Shown in pieces: positions 8,645 to 17,877 of a stretch of DNA of 64,000 bases (positions are counted from its first letter, which is position 1; every line of letters starts with the position of its first letter). This DNA comes from Draconibacterium orientale (GTDB lineage: Bacteria; Bacteroidota; Bacteroidia; Bacteroidales; Prolixibacteraceae). The stretch spans positions 4,198,501 through 4,262,500 of the forward strand of contig NZ_CP007451.1 of assembly GCF_000626635.1 (NCBI RefSeq), read 5' to 3'. The position numbers and the translations under genes are program-made. Below the pieces are notes generated by a model. The model saw only the letters and a list, made by a program, of their open reading frames with translations. It did not search any database and had not been told where the DNA came from.

Positions 8645-9445
8645 TTATTCACCGGTAATTGCATCTATTTCTTTAATTACTGCGTTGCCTGCATCTTTTA
8701 ATTGATCGTACTGATCAACCATGGCCTCAAACTGGAAAGCGGCCAGTCCAATAACATTTCGAAATGGGGCCGAGGATGTATATTCTGCAAAATCCTCGTA
8801 ATATTCCGACATGGGTGTGGCACGGTTAATTAGCGAATCCTGGGGCAAGAAAGCAGAAGCCAGAATTAAAGATCTGTCGAACTTGGTAGAGATGTGGGCC
8901 TCCTGAAACACCACATAATTGTTATAACTTTTTTCATTTTCAGCAATGTCGTTAACCAAGCCATGATACCGGGTTAAAAGCGAATCGAGAGCTGTGTTAT
9001 TTATTTTGCCAAAAAAGCGCGAATTTTTTAATGCCTCATATCCGCCGGTGCTGGGTTTAAAATAATAATCGGCAAATGCTACCCCGCATGCCATAAAGAG
9101 GATAAGGTCCTCATCTTCGGTTTTGTCTAAAACACGCGTACGGGCTTTTTTGCATAAATCAGCTAATTGTGTTCTGTAAACCGTTACTGTATCCAGTTTA
9201 CGAAGATCTTCCAGGGTGTGCGACTTAATTTTTACCAGGTATTCATTCAAAATCTGGTCATCTTTTCTATTCTGGTTCCAGTTATTGATTTGCACAGCAA
9301 TTAAAATACCAATCACCACCAACACAATTTCGCCAATGGCATATTTAATGTATTGTCCGAATTTGTTTTCGCGGACTAGTTTTAAGCGTATTTTCCGAAA
9401 AAATCTAATCTTTTCTAACGATTTTAACAACCCGCCTATATACAA
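8645..9445 (-). CDS. DUF6090 family membrane protein
   Basis: A 266-residue protein of a Bacteroidota-specific family. The N-terminal signature is a basic FFRKIRLKLVRENK segment followed by KYAIGEIVLVVIGILIAVQINNWNQNRK, a single transmembrane helix (about residues 35-54) that ends in the near-invariant QINNWN. The remaining 210 residues are soluble and mostly helical. Function is not known for the family. Its start at 9445 overlaps the end of the serine hydrolase gene by 41 bp. No internal ATG lies before the conserved FFRKIR segment, so the overlap seems real and suggests translational coupling. Confidence 0.85.
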   Translation of the reverse strand: MYIGGLLKSLEKIRFFRKIRLKLVRENKFGQYIKYAIGEIVLVVIGILIAVQINNWNQNRKDDQILNEYLVKIKSHTLEDLRKLDTVTVYRTQLADLCKKARTRVLDKTEDEDLILFMACGVAFADYYFKPSTGGYEALKNSRFFGKINNTALDSLLTRYHGLVNDIAENEKSYNNYVVFQEAHISTKFDRSLILASAFLPQDSLINRATPMSEYYEDFAEYTSSAPFRNVIGLAAFQFEAMVDQYDQLKDAGNAVIKEIDAITGE

Positions 9446-10454
9446 TTTCCATTATACTCCAGTGCAGCCCCTGGAAATCGGTTGTATTCACAAATTGAAC
9501 AACCACCGTATCAATGTCTTTATGGTATTTGGCAATGCTCATATAGCCCGGCATCAGGCCCGTGTGGTTGTAAACGTAAATGGAGGAGTAAATTTCCTGT
9601 TCACCTTCGTTAAACACCGAGCCATAGTTTAGTGCACGCAGGAAAATGCCAACATCTTCAGCACTGGCAACCATCGATGTGAGTTTGGTGCCGTAATCTC
9701 CGGCTTTAATGTCTTCTTCAATGCCAACGTAATATCCGCTCATTACATCGTCGATATTTTCTTCGCTTATCGAAGCAAAAGTATTTGTAAGGCCAAGCGG
9801 ATCGAGAATTTCTTTTTTAATGGTTTGAAAAATATCTTCTCCGGTTACTTTTTCAATCAGCATCGAAATCAATAAATAGTTGGTGTTCGAATACCTGTAC
9901 TTTTGGTCGGGCTCAAAATCGGCGGGTAAATCCAGCACGCGTTCAAGCGCTTCCTCGCTGCTTGCCGGTGGTTCTGCCCAAAAGTTAGGCGTGTCGGTTA
10001 AATTTGGTATTCCGCTTCGGTGCTGCACCATCATTCTGAGGGTAATTTTGTCGGCATTTTCAATTCTTCCCACTAATTCCGGGAAGTAATCGGCCAGTGT
10101 TTTATCCAGCGACAAACGTCCGTCGCTTACCAGTTTGGTAATGGCAACTGCGTCGTACAATTTACTGATGCTGGCAATTTTGAACAGCGAATGAGGATCG
10201 GCGGGTATTTTGTTCTCCCTGTTTTTGTATCCTGCAGCATAAAAAGCTGGTTCTTTACCGGCTTCGTCAACATATACAATTATACCATCAAATCCGTATT
10301 TAATACTTTTATCGAGCTGAGCCTGCACAGTATCGGGGAGTGGGGCAAGCATAATTTTTAGCAATAACCAGGGTACAAAAAAAAGCGATATGGCGGTTCC
10401 GGTAAATAACATTATTCTGATTATTAGTGTTGTTTGTTTCTTTTTCATTATCAC
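9405..10454 (-). CDS. Serine hydrolase, beta-lactamase/PBP4* family
   Basis: A 349-residue class C beta-lactamase-fold hydrolase. It has an N-terminal hydrophobic anchor (about residues 9-34), the nucleophile motif SISK at residues 95-98, the YSN triad motif at 188-190, and a C-terminal HTGLMPGY segment where the HxG motif is expected. Members include D-aminopeptidases, esterases and cell-wall amidases, so the substrate cannot be assigned. It is membrane-anchored or periplasmic. It sits 22 bp downstream of an acyltransferase gene and overlaps the DUF6090 gene, so all three are probably one transcript. The second methionine (residue 3) is an equally likely start. Confidence 0.87.
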   Translation of the reverse strand: MIMKKKQTTLIIRIMLFTGTAISLFFVPWLLLKIMLAPLPDTVQAQLDKSIKYGFDGIIVYVDEAGKEPAFYAAGYKNRENKIPADPHSLFKIASISKLYDAVAITKLVSDGRLSLDKTLADYFPELVGRIENADKITLRMMVQHRSGIPNLTDTPNFWAEPPASSEEALERVLDLPADFEPDQKYRYSNTNYLLISMLIEKVTGEDIFQTIKKEILDPLGLTNTFASISEENIDDVMSGYYVGIEEDIKAGDYGTKLTSMVASAEDVGIFLRALNYGSVFNEGEQEIYSSIYVYNHTGLMPGYMSIAKYHKDIDTVVVQFVNTTDFQGLHWSIMEIVYRRVVKIVRKD

Positions 10455-10476
10455 AATTTTATTCTGAACGGAGAAT

Positions 10477-11565
10477 TTATGCCGCTTTCTGTAACAGTTT
10501 CTTCTCTAATTTGTTGATTTTGGGTTTTAATCCAAACAGCGGACGTAAAACGCCAACCCTTCTTATTATAAGTTCATAAACAACATAGCAAGTGGCAAAA
10601 GTAAATGCTGTAACAGCAACGAATTTTGCCATTGGTGGCAGTTGCGTTGGCAAAATGATTAGTGCACCTGCATATAAGGCAAACATATGAATTATATAAA
10701 CCGGATAAGCAGCCTGGCTTAAGTAGCTTAGTGTTGCACTTGGTTTGTTAAGGTATTGGTAACCCAGACCAAAAACGGCAAATATCCAACAGTTTGATTC
10801 GATGGCCATTAAGTATCCCGGAGAATTTGTTTCGTATACTAACAAGCGAATGATGTATAAAAACAACGCTAAACCAAGGTACAACCATTTCCATTTCGAT
10901 ATTGTTTGCCAAAATTGCTGTCCGCTGTAAATAAACAGAAAGCCAAAAAAGAAGGCAAGCAGACCAAGAAAAAAGCCGTGCCATGTTTCGGCGTAAACCG
11001 AAAAAATCTGAGGTTTTACCAACAGCGCTTCGGCGATAAAAAATACCGATAGTGACAGCGGCCCCAGCGGGTTTTTCATTAAAGCAGACAGTCCTTTTTT
11101 GAATTTACCCTCTTCGTTTTTCAACAAGTAAAAGAACAGCGGAGTGAATACCAGCACATAAATAAATATGTTGCCAAGGAACCACAAATGGCCCATGTGT
11201 GGGTAATACCCCAAAGGCAAATGGTAAAATTTCTGAAAAATGATGAAATGTAGCGGGGCAATAGCCAGTGCCCCAAAAATTAGTGGAACCAGAATCCGAC
11301 GTGTACGTTCGGTAAGCAACTGCTTGTAGTTGCGTTTTCGCATGGCAAAATACACACCCATTCCTGAAACGTAAAATAATAGCGGAATCCGCCAAACGTT
11401 TAACAGTGTCATGGGTTTCCATAAACTTTCCAGGCTTTCGTTGCTTTTAATAAAGCCAACAAACATAGCCCACGGTTGAAAAACAATGGCAATGTGGTAA
11501 ATCAGTAATAGGCCTATTGCCAGCACGCGTAACCAATCAATATCGTATCTTCTTTCTGTTTTCAT
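10477..11565 (-). CDS. Acyltransferase family 3 integral membrane protein
   Basis: A 362-residue polytopic membrane protein with about ten helices. The N-terminal RRYDIDWLRVLAIGLLLIYH holds the conserved DWLR and the histidine at the end of helix 1 that are hallmarks of the acyltransferase 3 (OafA/OafB-like) family. These enzymes move acetyl or other acyl groups across the inner membrane onto surface sugars. The target is unknown. It heads a likely three-gene unit with the serine hydrolase and the DUF6090 protein. Confidence 0.87.
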   Translation of the reverse strand: MKTERRYDIDWLRVLAIGLLLIYHIAIVFQPWAMFVGFIKSNESLESLWKPMTLLNVWRIPLLFYVSGMGVYFAMRKRNYKQLLTERTRRILVPLIFGALAIAPLHFIIFQKFYHLPLGYYPHMGHLWFLGNIFIYVLVFTPLFFYLLKNEEGKFKKGLSALMKNPLGPLSLSVFFIAEALLVKPQIFSVYAETWHGFFLGLLAFFFGFLFIYSGQQFWQTISKWKWLYLGLALFLYIIRLLVYETNSPGYLMAIESNCWIFAVFGLGYQYLNKPSATLSYLSQAAYPVYIIHMFALYAGALIILPTQLPPMAKFVAVTAFTFATCYVVYELIIRRVGVLRPLFGLKPKINKLEKKLLQKAA

Positions 11566-11588
11566 TTTCTTTTTGTTTTAATTTTTCA

Positions 11589-11732
11589 CTTTACCCCTCT
11601 GTCTTTCGACATCTCCCCTCACGAGGGGAGAACATCTTAAGCGAATATTTCAAGCGTTATTATTCTGCTTAATGCCGGTTTGAAACTGCTTCCCCTTTGT
11701 AAGGGGAAGTGCCGAAAGGCGAAGGGGTAAAG
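11589..11732. repeat. Inverted pair of palindromic intergenic repeats
   Basis: The left unit at 11589-11630 (CTTTACCCCTCTGTCTTTCG, then a CCCCT...AGGGG hairpin) and the right unit at 11689-11732 (CTTCCCC...GGGGAAG hairpin, then CCGAAAGGCGAAGGGGTAAAG) are inverted, imperfect copies of each other. Each contains its own small hairpin. Elements of this style are scattered between genes in many Bacteroidota. Position in the gap between two minus-strand genes suggests transcription-terminating or mRNA-stabilising roles, but that is inference. Confidence 0.6.
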
Positions 11733-11766
11733 TTTTGAACACTTTCACATTATTACGTTATCTTGG

Positions 11767-12366
11767 CTACTGCAACATCATGGCAACAACAGGGCGGTTT
11801 TTTTCCACTTCCTCTAAATCGATTGTTATACCGAGCGGCTCTAATTGTTGCTGCATCATTTGGTAAATGGGTTTCATGTCGGCAAATGGAGCCAGAACTG
11901 ATTCGCGGGCAGTTGCACCATAATTGTTTTTTAAAGTTTTGTCGGCTTTTGCATCAATAAGCATCTGCACAATTTCCAGGTGGCAGAAAAAGGCGGCAGC
12001 ATGTAATGCGGTCGATCCCTCGTTGTTTTTCAGGTTCAGATCGGCACCGGCATCAATCAGAGCTTTGGCAATTGCTGTTTTATTAAACGATATGGCTGCA
12101 ATTAGCGGCGTTGAACCACTCATCTGGTCTTTTTTGTTAATATCGGTTCCGGCTTCAATGTGTTGTTTTACGGCTTCGAGGTTGCCCGACATAATTGCGG
12201 TATGCAAGTCAACTTTTGGTTTTTCAACGCCTGACTTCACTTCGGTATCATTTCCCGAGTGTACTTTGTTATTACTTCCCGAATTTGCACAAGCAGATAA
12301 TAATACCAGGAGAATAAGTGAAAAATTTACTACTGCTTTAACTGAATTTCTTTTTAGTGTTTTCAT
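11767..12366 (-). CDS. Ankyrin-repeat lipoprotein
   Basis: A 199-residue protein with a lipoprotein signal (MKTLKRN..., hydrophobic core, lipobox LLSAC with Cys near 26). It is followed by about four ankyrin repeats (DLHTAIMSGNLEAVKQHIEAGTDIN; GSTPLIAAISFNKTAIAKALIDAGADLN; GSTALHAAAFFCHLEIVQMLIDAKAD). It is probably exported and anchored to the outer or inner membrane as a protein-binding module. The partner is unknown. It is transcribed divergently from the AraC/TPR regulator at 12578, with 211 bp between them. A near-consensus minus-strand -7 element (CATCTTTG, 12405-12412) lies in that gap. Confidence 0.85.
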   Translation of the reverse strand: MKTLKRNSVKAVVNFSLILLVLLSACANSGSNNKVHSGNDTEVKSGVEKPKVDLHTAIMSGNLEAVKQHIEAGTDINKKDQMSGSTPLIAAISFNKTAIAKALIDAGADLNLKNNEGSTALHAAAFFCHLEIVQMLIDAKADKTLKNNYGATARESVLAPFADMKPIYQMMQQQLEPLGITIDLEEVEKNRPVVAMMLQ

Positions 12367-12577
12367 TTTTTAAAATTTTAATGTTTTTGATTTTGAAAAT
12401 TGTTTGTACAAAGATGAGGGTTTCGTAAACGACTGATTTAAACCATATGCGGCGATAAGTGTTACGTTTGAATCGGGCATGAAAATTATGATGCAGAAAT
12501 GCAAAATTTGAAGCAAACGGCGTTTTTTCATCTGCATTTTCATAAATTTTTCTACTTTCGGGTTAATAAGAAACAGC

Positions 12578-14632
12578 ATGTCGAACACATCAATTTTGGG
12601 AGCAGATTTTATCGAACAAGTGGAAGCGATTATTCTGGAGAATATCGCCAATGAGCAATTTGGCGTTTCCGAGTTGGCCGATCTTATGAATATGAGCCGT
12701 TCCAGTTTACTCCGAAAAATTAAAACCCATACACAGCTTTCGGCGAGTCAGTTTATTCGGCAGGTTCGCGTTACAAAAGGTATGGAGATGTTGAAGCAAA
12801 CCTCGCTAACAGTAGCTGAAATTTCCTACGAGGTTGGTTTTGGAAACACTTCTTATTTCATTAAATGTTTTCGCGAACAATACGGTTATTCGCCCGGTGA
12901 GGTGCGAAAAGGAGCTGTACCTGAAGAAAACGGAAATGCTCAGGAAAGTGTTCCCGAAAATTACAAATGGTATGCGATTGGGGCGATGGCTGTGGTTGTA
13001 ATTGTTGGGTTCGTTTTATTTTTCAGTAGAAAAAGCGAATCTCGTGTTGAGTTGGAGAAATCGATTGCCGTGTTACCTTTTGTAAACGAAAGCAGCGATT
13101 CGCTGAACCTGTATTTTGTGAACGGGCTCATGGAATCGACTTTAAACAACCTGCAGAAAATTGGCGACCTGCGCGTTGTTAGCCGAACTTCGGTGGCCAG
13201 GTATCGCGGTACAGAAAAAAGTATTCCGGAAATTGCTGAAGAGTTGAATGTGAATTACCTGGTGGAGGGAAGTGGACAGCGTTTTGGCAACCAGGTTTTA
13301 CTCAATATTCAGTTGGTTGAAGCCGCTACCGACCGACCAATATGGGGAGAACAATACAGCCGTGAAGTAGATGATGTATTTGCGCTTCAGAATGAAGTAG
13401 CCCGAAAAATAGCACAGGCCATTAAAGCCGTTGTTACGCCTGCCGAATTACAACAAATTGAGAAAATCCCTACGGAGAATTTAGAGGCTTACGACTATTA
13501 TTTGCAGGCACTTAACTTGTATTATAATCGCACACCGGAGAACCTGGAGAAAGCAATTTCCTTGTTTGAGAAAGCGATAGAAGAGGACGATCAGTTTGCG
13601 CTGGCTTATGCCAACGTGGCTATTTCGTATTATTTTCTCGATGTTAATCAGAAAGAAAAACAATATACGGAGCAAATCAACAATTTTGCTGATAAGGCAT
13701 TGCTTTACGATTCTCGTTCGGCTGAAAGCCTGATTGCCAAAGCCCTTTACTACATGCAAATTGAGGAGTACAACCTGGCTTTGCCACACCTTGAAAAAGC
13801 GCTGGAGTACAATCCCAACTCCCTGGCGGTGGTACAAATGCTGGCCGATTTGTATGCGCGCGTAATTCCGAATACCGCAAAATACCTGGAGTATGCACTA
13901 AAAGGTATTCAGTTGGATGTTGCAGCCAACGATTCTATTGGTAAAAGTTACATTTATCTGGCACTGAGTAATGCGCTTGTTCAGAATGGTTTTGTTGATG
14001 AGGCAGCGACTTATATCGAAAAATCGCTCGATTTTAATCCTGAAAATTATTATGCGCCGCTGATGAAAGCTTATATTTTGTATGCACAAGATGGCGATGG
14101 TGAGCGGACCAAAAGACTGTTGCTTCAGGAGTGGCGCAAGGACACTACCCGTCTGGATCTTTTGCAGGAAGTGGCAAAAGTTTATTATTACCAGGAGGAT
14201 TATGACAGCGCCTTTTATTATTTCGAAAAATTTGTTGCTGCCCGCGATAAAGGCGGACTGGATATTTATCCGCAGGAGGATGTGAAAATTGCCCGGGTTT
14301 ATGAAAAGATGGGTTTGAAGGAGCAGGCCGCTAATTTTTTTGATAATTATGTGGAGTATTGCGAGAAAGATCAATCGATTTATAAAAGTGCCAGCATGGC
14401 CGTAATGTATGCCTATAAAGGAGAATACGAAAAAGCTGTAGAGCAACTCAAGATTTTTTCAACTCAGGATAATTACCAGTACTGGATTTTACTTTTTCAG
14501 GATATGGATCCGATTTTGAAACCGCTGGAAGCTAACCCGGAGTACCGGAAAACGATTCAGAAAATAAACGATCGGTTTTGGAAAAAACATGCGACCATAG
14601 AAAAGGTATTGGCGGAGAAGGGATTGCTATAG
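12578..14632 (+). CDS. AraC HTH-transmembrane-TolB/TPR regulator
   Basis: A 684-residue chimeric regulator. Residues about 16-110 form an AraC-type double helix-turn-helix (SVxEISYEVGFGNTSYFIKCFREQYGYSPG is diagnostic). A single transmembrane helix (about 131-149) follows, then a FlgO/TolB-like domain (about 160-270, starting KSIAVLPFVNES) and about ten TPR repeats to the C-terminus. DNA binding would be cytoplasmic and the TolB/TPR part periplasmic, giving a one-component transmembrane sensor comparable in layout to CadC/ToxR-type proteins but with an AraC output. It is divergent from the ankyrin lipoprotein, a plausible target. A near-consensus -7 element (TACTTTCG, 12553-12560) lies just upstream. 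Confidence 0.87.
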   Translation: MSNTSILGADFIEQVEAIILENIANEQFGVSELADLMNMSRSSLLRKIKTHTQLSASQFIRQVRVTKGMEMLKQTSLTVAEISYEVGFGNTSYFIKCFREQYGYSPGEVRKGAVPEENGNAQESVPENYKWYAIGAMAVVVIVGFVLFFSRKSESRVELEKSIAVLPFVNESSDSLNLYFVNGLMESTLNNLQKIGDLRVVSRTSVARYRGTEKSIPEIAEELNVNYLVEGSGQRFGNQVLLNIQLVEAATDRPIWGEQYSREVDDVFALQNEVARKIAQAIKAVVTPAELQQIEKIPTENLEAYDYYLQALNLYYNRTPENLEKAISLFEKAIEEDDQFALAYANVAISYYFLDVNQKEKQYTEQINNFADKALLYDSRSAESLIAKALYYMQIEEYNLALPHLEKALEYNPNSLAVVQMLADLYARVIPNTAKYLEYALKGIQLDVAANDSIGKSYIYLALSNALVQNGFVDEAATYIEKSLDFNPENYYAPLMKAYILYAQDGDGERTKRLLLQEWRKDTTRLDLLQEVAKVYYYQEDYDSAFYYFEKFVAARDKGGLDIYPQEDVKIARVYEKMGLKEQAANFFDNYVEYCEKDQSIYKSASMAVMYAYKGEYEKAVEQLKIFSTQDNYQYWILLFQDMDPILKPLEANPEYRKTIQKINDRFWKKHATIEKVLAEKGLL

Positions 14633-14741
14633 GGATTTGATCTGATTTTGGCAAAATTCCAATCGCGGAACTTGCTAAAGATCTGTTATGTACAAAATCA
14701 TCCTCCACGGATTCTTTCAACAAAATAAATCTGTTACCAAT

Positions 14742-14771
14742 AAAAAACGACCACATTACGCGGCCGTTTTT
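14742..14771. terminator. Bidirectional hairpin terminator
   Basis: AAAAAACGACC (14742-14752) pairs with GGCCGTTTTT (14762-14771) across a 9-nt loop with one mismatch. The arms themselves supply T-runs on both strands. It lies between the convergent genes ending at 14632 (plus) and 14809 (minus) and can serve both. Confidence 0.6.
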
Positions 14772-14808
14772 GTTGGATTATTTTGTAGCTCTTTTGAAAA
14801 AAATGCTG

Positions 14809-16668
14809 TCAATATTGTAAACACACAACTTTGCCATCGAGTAATGAAACGATGATACGGTCATTGTTAACCGGCAGAATATGGTTTACCAGCGCATTTG
14901 ATAATTTGTACCTCCAGGCCACCTGGTGCGATGTTTTGTTAATGGCGCATACAATTCCTTCGGTTGTTGGCACAAAGATCAGGTTTCCGCTTTCGGTAAT
15001 CGGCGAAGGAGCAATTTCGTACCCCAGCTCTGCCTTACATTCCCATGCCAGCTTTTGTTCGTCGGCAGAAGTATAAAAAGCGTCAACATTTCCTTCGGTC
15101 ATGTTTTTAATGTAAACCAGTTCGCCATCGTTCGAAATGCCAATTGATTCGCGGCAGGAGTATTCTTTCGAATGCCAGATTTCTTCTCCGGTTTTAGCAT
15201 CAAGCGCTGTCATGTACCGATCAGGTGCAACAATAAATATTTTACCGTTGGCAGCTACCGGCCAAACTGCTGCCGGCGATAACATGCGGTTGCTGTATTT
15301 CTCGCGTTTCCACTCCAGCTTGCCGGTTTTGGCGTTGAGGGCATAAAAAGTATTTCCCCACGAGCCAAAATAAACTGTGCCCTGGTAAACCAGTGGTTTA
15401 CTTTCCACAAAGTTTTTCACATCGCTGAAGGCCCAGTTCAGCTGGCCCGAATTTAAATTGATGGAACGAAAAATCCCTTCAGACGACCCGATGTAAACCG
15501 AATTTTTATAAATTCCAGGAGAGGCCACAATGGATTTATCGGTAGAGAAACTCCATTCTTTCTCGCCGGTTTTCAGGTTCAGGCAGTAGATATTATTATC
15601 GGTTGAAGCACAAACTACCTTGTTTTTTGCGATGGCTGGCGTTGAATAGATTTTCCCGTTTGTTTGAAATTGCCAAATGTATTCACCTGTGTTCTCATTA
15701 AGTGCAACAATGGCTCCGGCAGCATTTCCGTAAACGGTAATCCCGTTTTTGCTGGCTAATCCTGTTCCTATATCGCTAACATCCTGCACCTCCCAAACCT
15801 TTGTAATTTCTGGATAATTCTGGTTTACCGAATAATCGGGGCGCGGGTAGTCGTTTTCTTTTTCAGTAAAATGGTGATTTTGCAGTGGTATTTTGCACCA
15901 TTCTTCGTGTGTTTTTACCCCGGTAGTGCGCTCGGCATAGTACATTGTATCTTGCTTGATGGTAACAATATTGTACCCGCCAATTTCCTCTTTTGCTCTC
16001 AGGTTCGATCGTCCCATTACACCCGGAATACCTTCAAAATCGAACAATATGTTGCGGTGCCCGTGGCCCAGCAAATCCGCCTGGATATTGCGTGTTTTTA
16101 ACAGGTCGATGATCTTGTACCAGTTCGACAGTGAATTGTCGAGCGGATAATGATTAACAAAAATAATGGGCTGTTCAGGATCTTTCATATTGTGCAAAAC
16201 CGAATCGAGATAAACGATCTGCTCGTGTGGAACCAGTCCGGGAGCCATTCGCATATTGGGGCCACTGGCCGTTCCTATAAACAGGTAACCACCGGCTTCG
16301 AACGAAAATTCCTCGCACCCGAAAACACGAACAAAACTGTTATTGCCGCTTTCCGACCATTTTGAATCGTGATTGCCGGGAACAACATACCAGGGTTTAT
16401 TTAATTCTGACAGGATTGATTTTGCTTCCCTTAGTTCTTCGTCGGAGCCAAATTCGGTAACATCGCCCGACAGAATGACAAAGTTGATGTTGGCCTGGCT
16501 GTTAATATCTTTCACTGTTCGCACCAAGTCTTCTGCTCCTGTACTTCCGCCAACATGGGTGTCGGTAATATGGGCAAAACATACTTGTTGAGCACGTGCA
16601 AAAGGCACTAAAAAAAGAAATAAACTTGCCAGAAAGAGTGTTTTCTTCATCATAAAATTGTTTTTCAT
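14809..16668 (-). CDS. Metallophosphoesterase fused to PQQ-like beta-propeller
   Basis: A 619-residue secreted protein. A signal peptide ends near ARAQ (residue 26). The calcineurin-like phosphoesterase domain has its motifs in order: DTHVGG, LSGDVTE, PGNHDSKW, NHYP and GHGHRN (about residues 33-205). From about residue 300 a PQQ/BamB-type propeller follows, with repeated blades (ALNxxTGxxxWxF, CLNLKTGEKEWSF, ALNAKTGKLEW, ALDAKTGEEIWH). The substrate is unknown. Its start is 3 bp after the namZ stop, so it is surely cotranscribed with that gene. A role in cell-wall or phosphorylated-sugar processing is inferred from context. Methionines at residues 6 and 7 are possible alternative starts. Confidence 0.88.
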   Translation of the reverse strand: MKNNFMMKKTLFLASLFLFLVPFARAQQVCFAHITDTHVGGSTGAEDLVRTVKDINSQANINFVILSGDVTEFGSDEELREAKSILSELNKPWYVVPGNHDSKWSESGNNSFVRVFGCEEFSFEAGGYLFIGTASGPNMRMAPGLVPHEQIVYLDSVLHNMKDPEQPIIFVNHYPLDNSLSNWYKIIDLLKTRNIQADLLGHGHRNILFDFEGIPGVMGRSNLRAKEEIGGYNIVTIKQDTMYYAERTTGVKTHEEWCKIPLQNHHFTEKENDYPRPDYSVNQNYPEITKVWEVQDVSDIGTGLASKNGITVYGNAAGAIVALNENTGEYIWQFQTNGKIYSTPAIAKNKVVCASTDNNIYCLNLKTGEKEWSFSTDKSIVASPGIYKNSVYIGSSEGIFRSINLNSGQLNWAFSDVKNFVESKPLVYQGTVYFGSWGNTFYALNAKTGKLEWKREKYSNRMLSPAAVWPVAANGKIFIVAPDRYMTALDAKTGEEIWHSKEYSCRESIGISNDGELVYIKNMTEGNVDAFYTSADEQKLAWECKAELGYEIAPSPITESGNLIFVPTTEGIVCAINKTSHQVAWRYKLSNALVNHILPVNNDRIIVSLLDGKVVCLQY

Positions 16669-16671
16669 CTT

Positions 16672-17856
16672 TTAATACAATAAGTATTTTTTACGCATTT
16701 GTTTGAAGTTGTCGAGATCCGCTTGCCACGACTTGCGAATTTCATCTTCGCTAAGTCCGGCAATAATTTGTTCCCGTAATTGGTCTGTGCCAGCCAGCTT
16801 ATCGAAAAATGGCGTGAAAAAATTCTCCTTGTCATCCGATTTATTGTAAAAATCGATGACGTATTTTATTTCCAGCTGTTTAATATTTTGAAGTTCGGCC
16901 AATGGCGTTTCCGAAAGGTCGTAACCGTAGCAGGTTTCGCCTTCAAACTTCGGATGCAGTGCCAACACCGGTATCGATTTCGGTACGTATGAAACATCTT
17001 TTGGAGTGTAATAGGGCGCTCCAAATACCTGAAAAGGTTTATCAGTTCCTCGTCCTTCGTTTACATCGGCGCCTTCAAACAAACAGATGGAAGGGTAGAG
17101 GTAAATCGATTTCATATCGGCCAGGTTGGGCGAGGGAAGTACCGGAAGCTGGTATTTGGTTTCGTGGGTGTAATTTTTCATTTTAACCACTTCCAAATCA
17201 CACTGAATACCATCTTTCAGCCAGCCTTCGCTATTCACCATTTGGGCATATTCGCCAACAGTCATTCCGTGAATAACCGGAATTGGAAATAAGCCTACAC
17301 CGCTTTCGAAACCCGGTTTTAACACTGGGCCATCAACGTAATATCCAAGAGGATTAGGTCGATCGAGAACGATAACTTTTATACCATTTTCGGCCGACGC
17401 TTCCATTACTCTGGTCATTGTGTTGATATAAGTAAAGAAGCGAACGCCAACATCCTGCATATCAAAAATCATTACGTTGATGCCTTCCAGCATTTCCGGC
17501 GTGGGTTTACGGTATTGTCCATACAACGAATGCACCGGAATTCCGGTGTCAGGATCAGTTGTCCCGTCAACGTGCTCACCGCGTTCTACATTGCCTTTAT
17601 AGCCGTGTTCAGGCGCATAAATTCCTTTTATGGAAACACCTTTATTAAAGAGATAATCGATAAGGTGAACAGAATCGATAACCGAAGTTTGATTGACAAC
17701 CAACCCAACATTTTTGTTTTCGAGAAAGGGGAGATACGAATCTGTGAGTTCGGCTCCAACAATTACCTGTTGTGGCGGAGTTTTAGTTGTAGTTTTGCAA
17801 CCAGAGAAAAGAATGTATGACAGAAGAATTATGACTGATATTGTAACCTGTTTCAT
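16672..17856 (-). CDS. namZ: DUF1343 lipoprotein, exo-beta-N-acetylmuramidase NamZ-like
   Basis: A 394-residue lipoprotein (lipobox ILFSGC, Cys near residue 20) whose whole length matches DUF1343. Conserved stretches include GLVVNQTSVI, YAPEHGYKGNVERGEHVDG, DxxTGIPVHSLYG, FDMQDVGVRFFTYI, LDRPNPLG, PSPNLADMKSIYLYPS and EGRGTDKPFQVFGAP. The Bacillus subtilis member of this family, NamZ (YbbC), is an exo-acting N-acetylmuramidase that removes MurNAc from peptidoglycan fragments and works with NagZ. A NagZ-type enzyme lies upstream here on the same strand, supporting a cell-wall salvage role. The gene begins 21 bp after a strong terminator, so its expression may depend on read-through or a separate promoter. 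Confidence 0.88.
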   Translation of the reverse strand: MKQVTISVIILLSYILFSGCKTTTKTPPQQVIVGAELTDSYLPFLENKNVGLVVNQTSVIDSVHLIDYLFNKGVSIKGIYAPEHGYKGNVERGEHVDGTTDPDTGIPVHSLYGQYRKPTPEMLEGINVMIFDMQDVGVRFFTYINTMTRVMEASAENGIKVIVLDRPNPLGYYVDGPVLKPGFESGVGLFPIPVIHGMTVGEYAQMVNSEGWLKDGIQCDLEVVKMKNYTHETKYQLPVLPSPNLADMKSIYLYPSICLFEGADVNEGRGTDKPFQVFGAPYYTPKDVSYVPKSIPVLALHPKFEGETCYGYDLSETPLAELQNIKQLEIKYVIDFYNKSDDKENFFTPFFDKLAGTDQLREQIIAGLSEDEIRKSWQADLDNFKQMRKKYLLY

Positions 17857-17877
17857 TCCTGATTATTTAATTGATTT

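Noticed and set aside
13898-14446. 182-residue hydrophobic ORF antisense to the TPR regulator
   Set aside because: Its hydrophobic look comes from reverse-reading TPR codons; the sense frame has regular TPR repeats and no start context exists for the antisense one.
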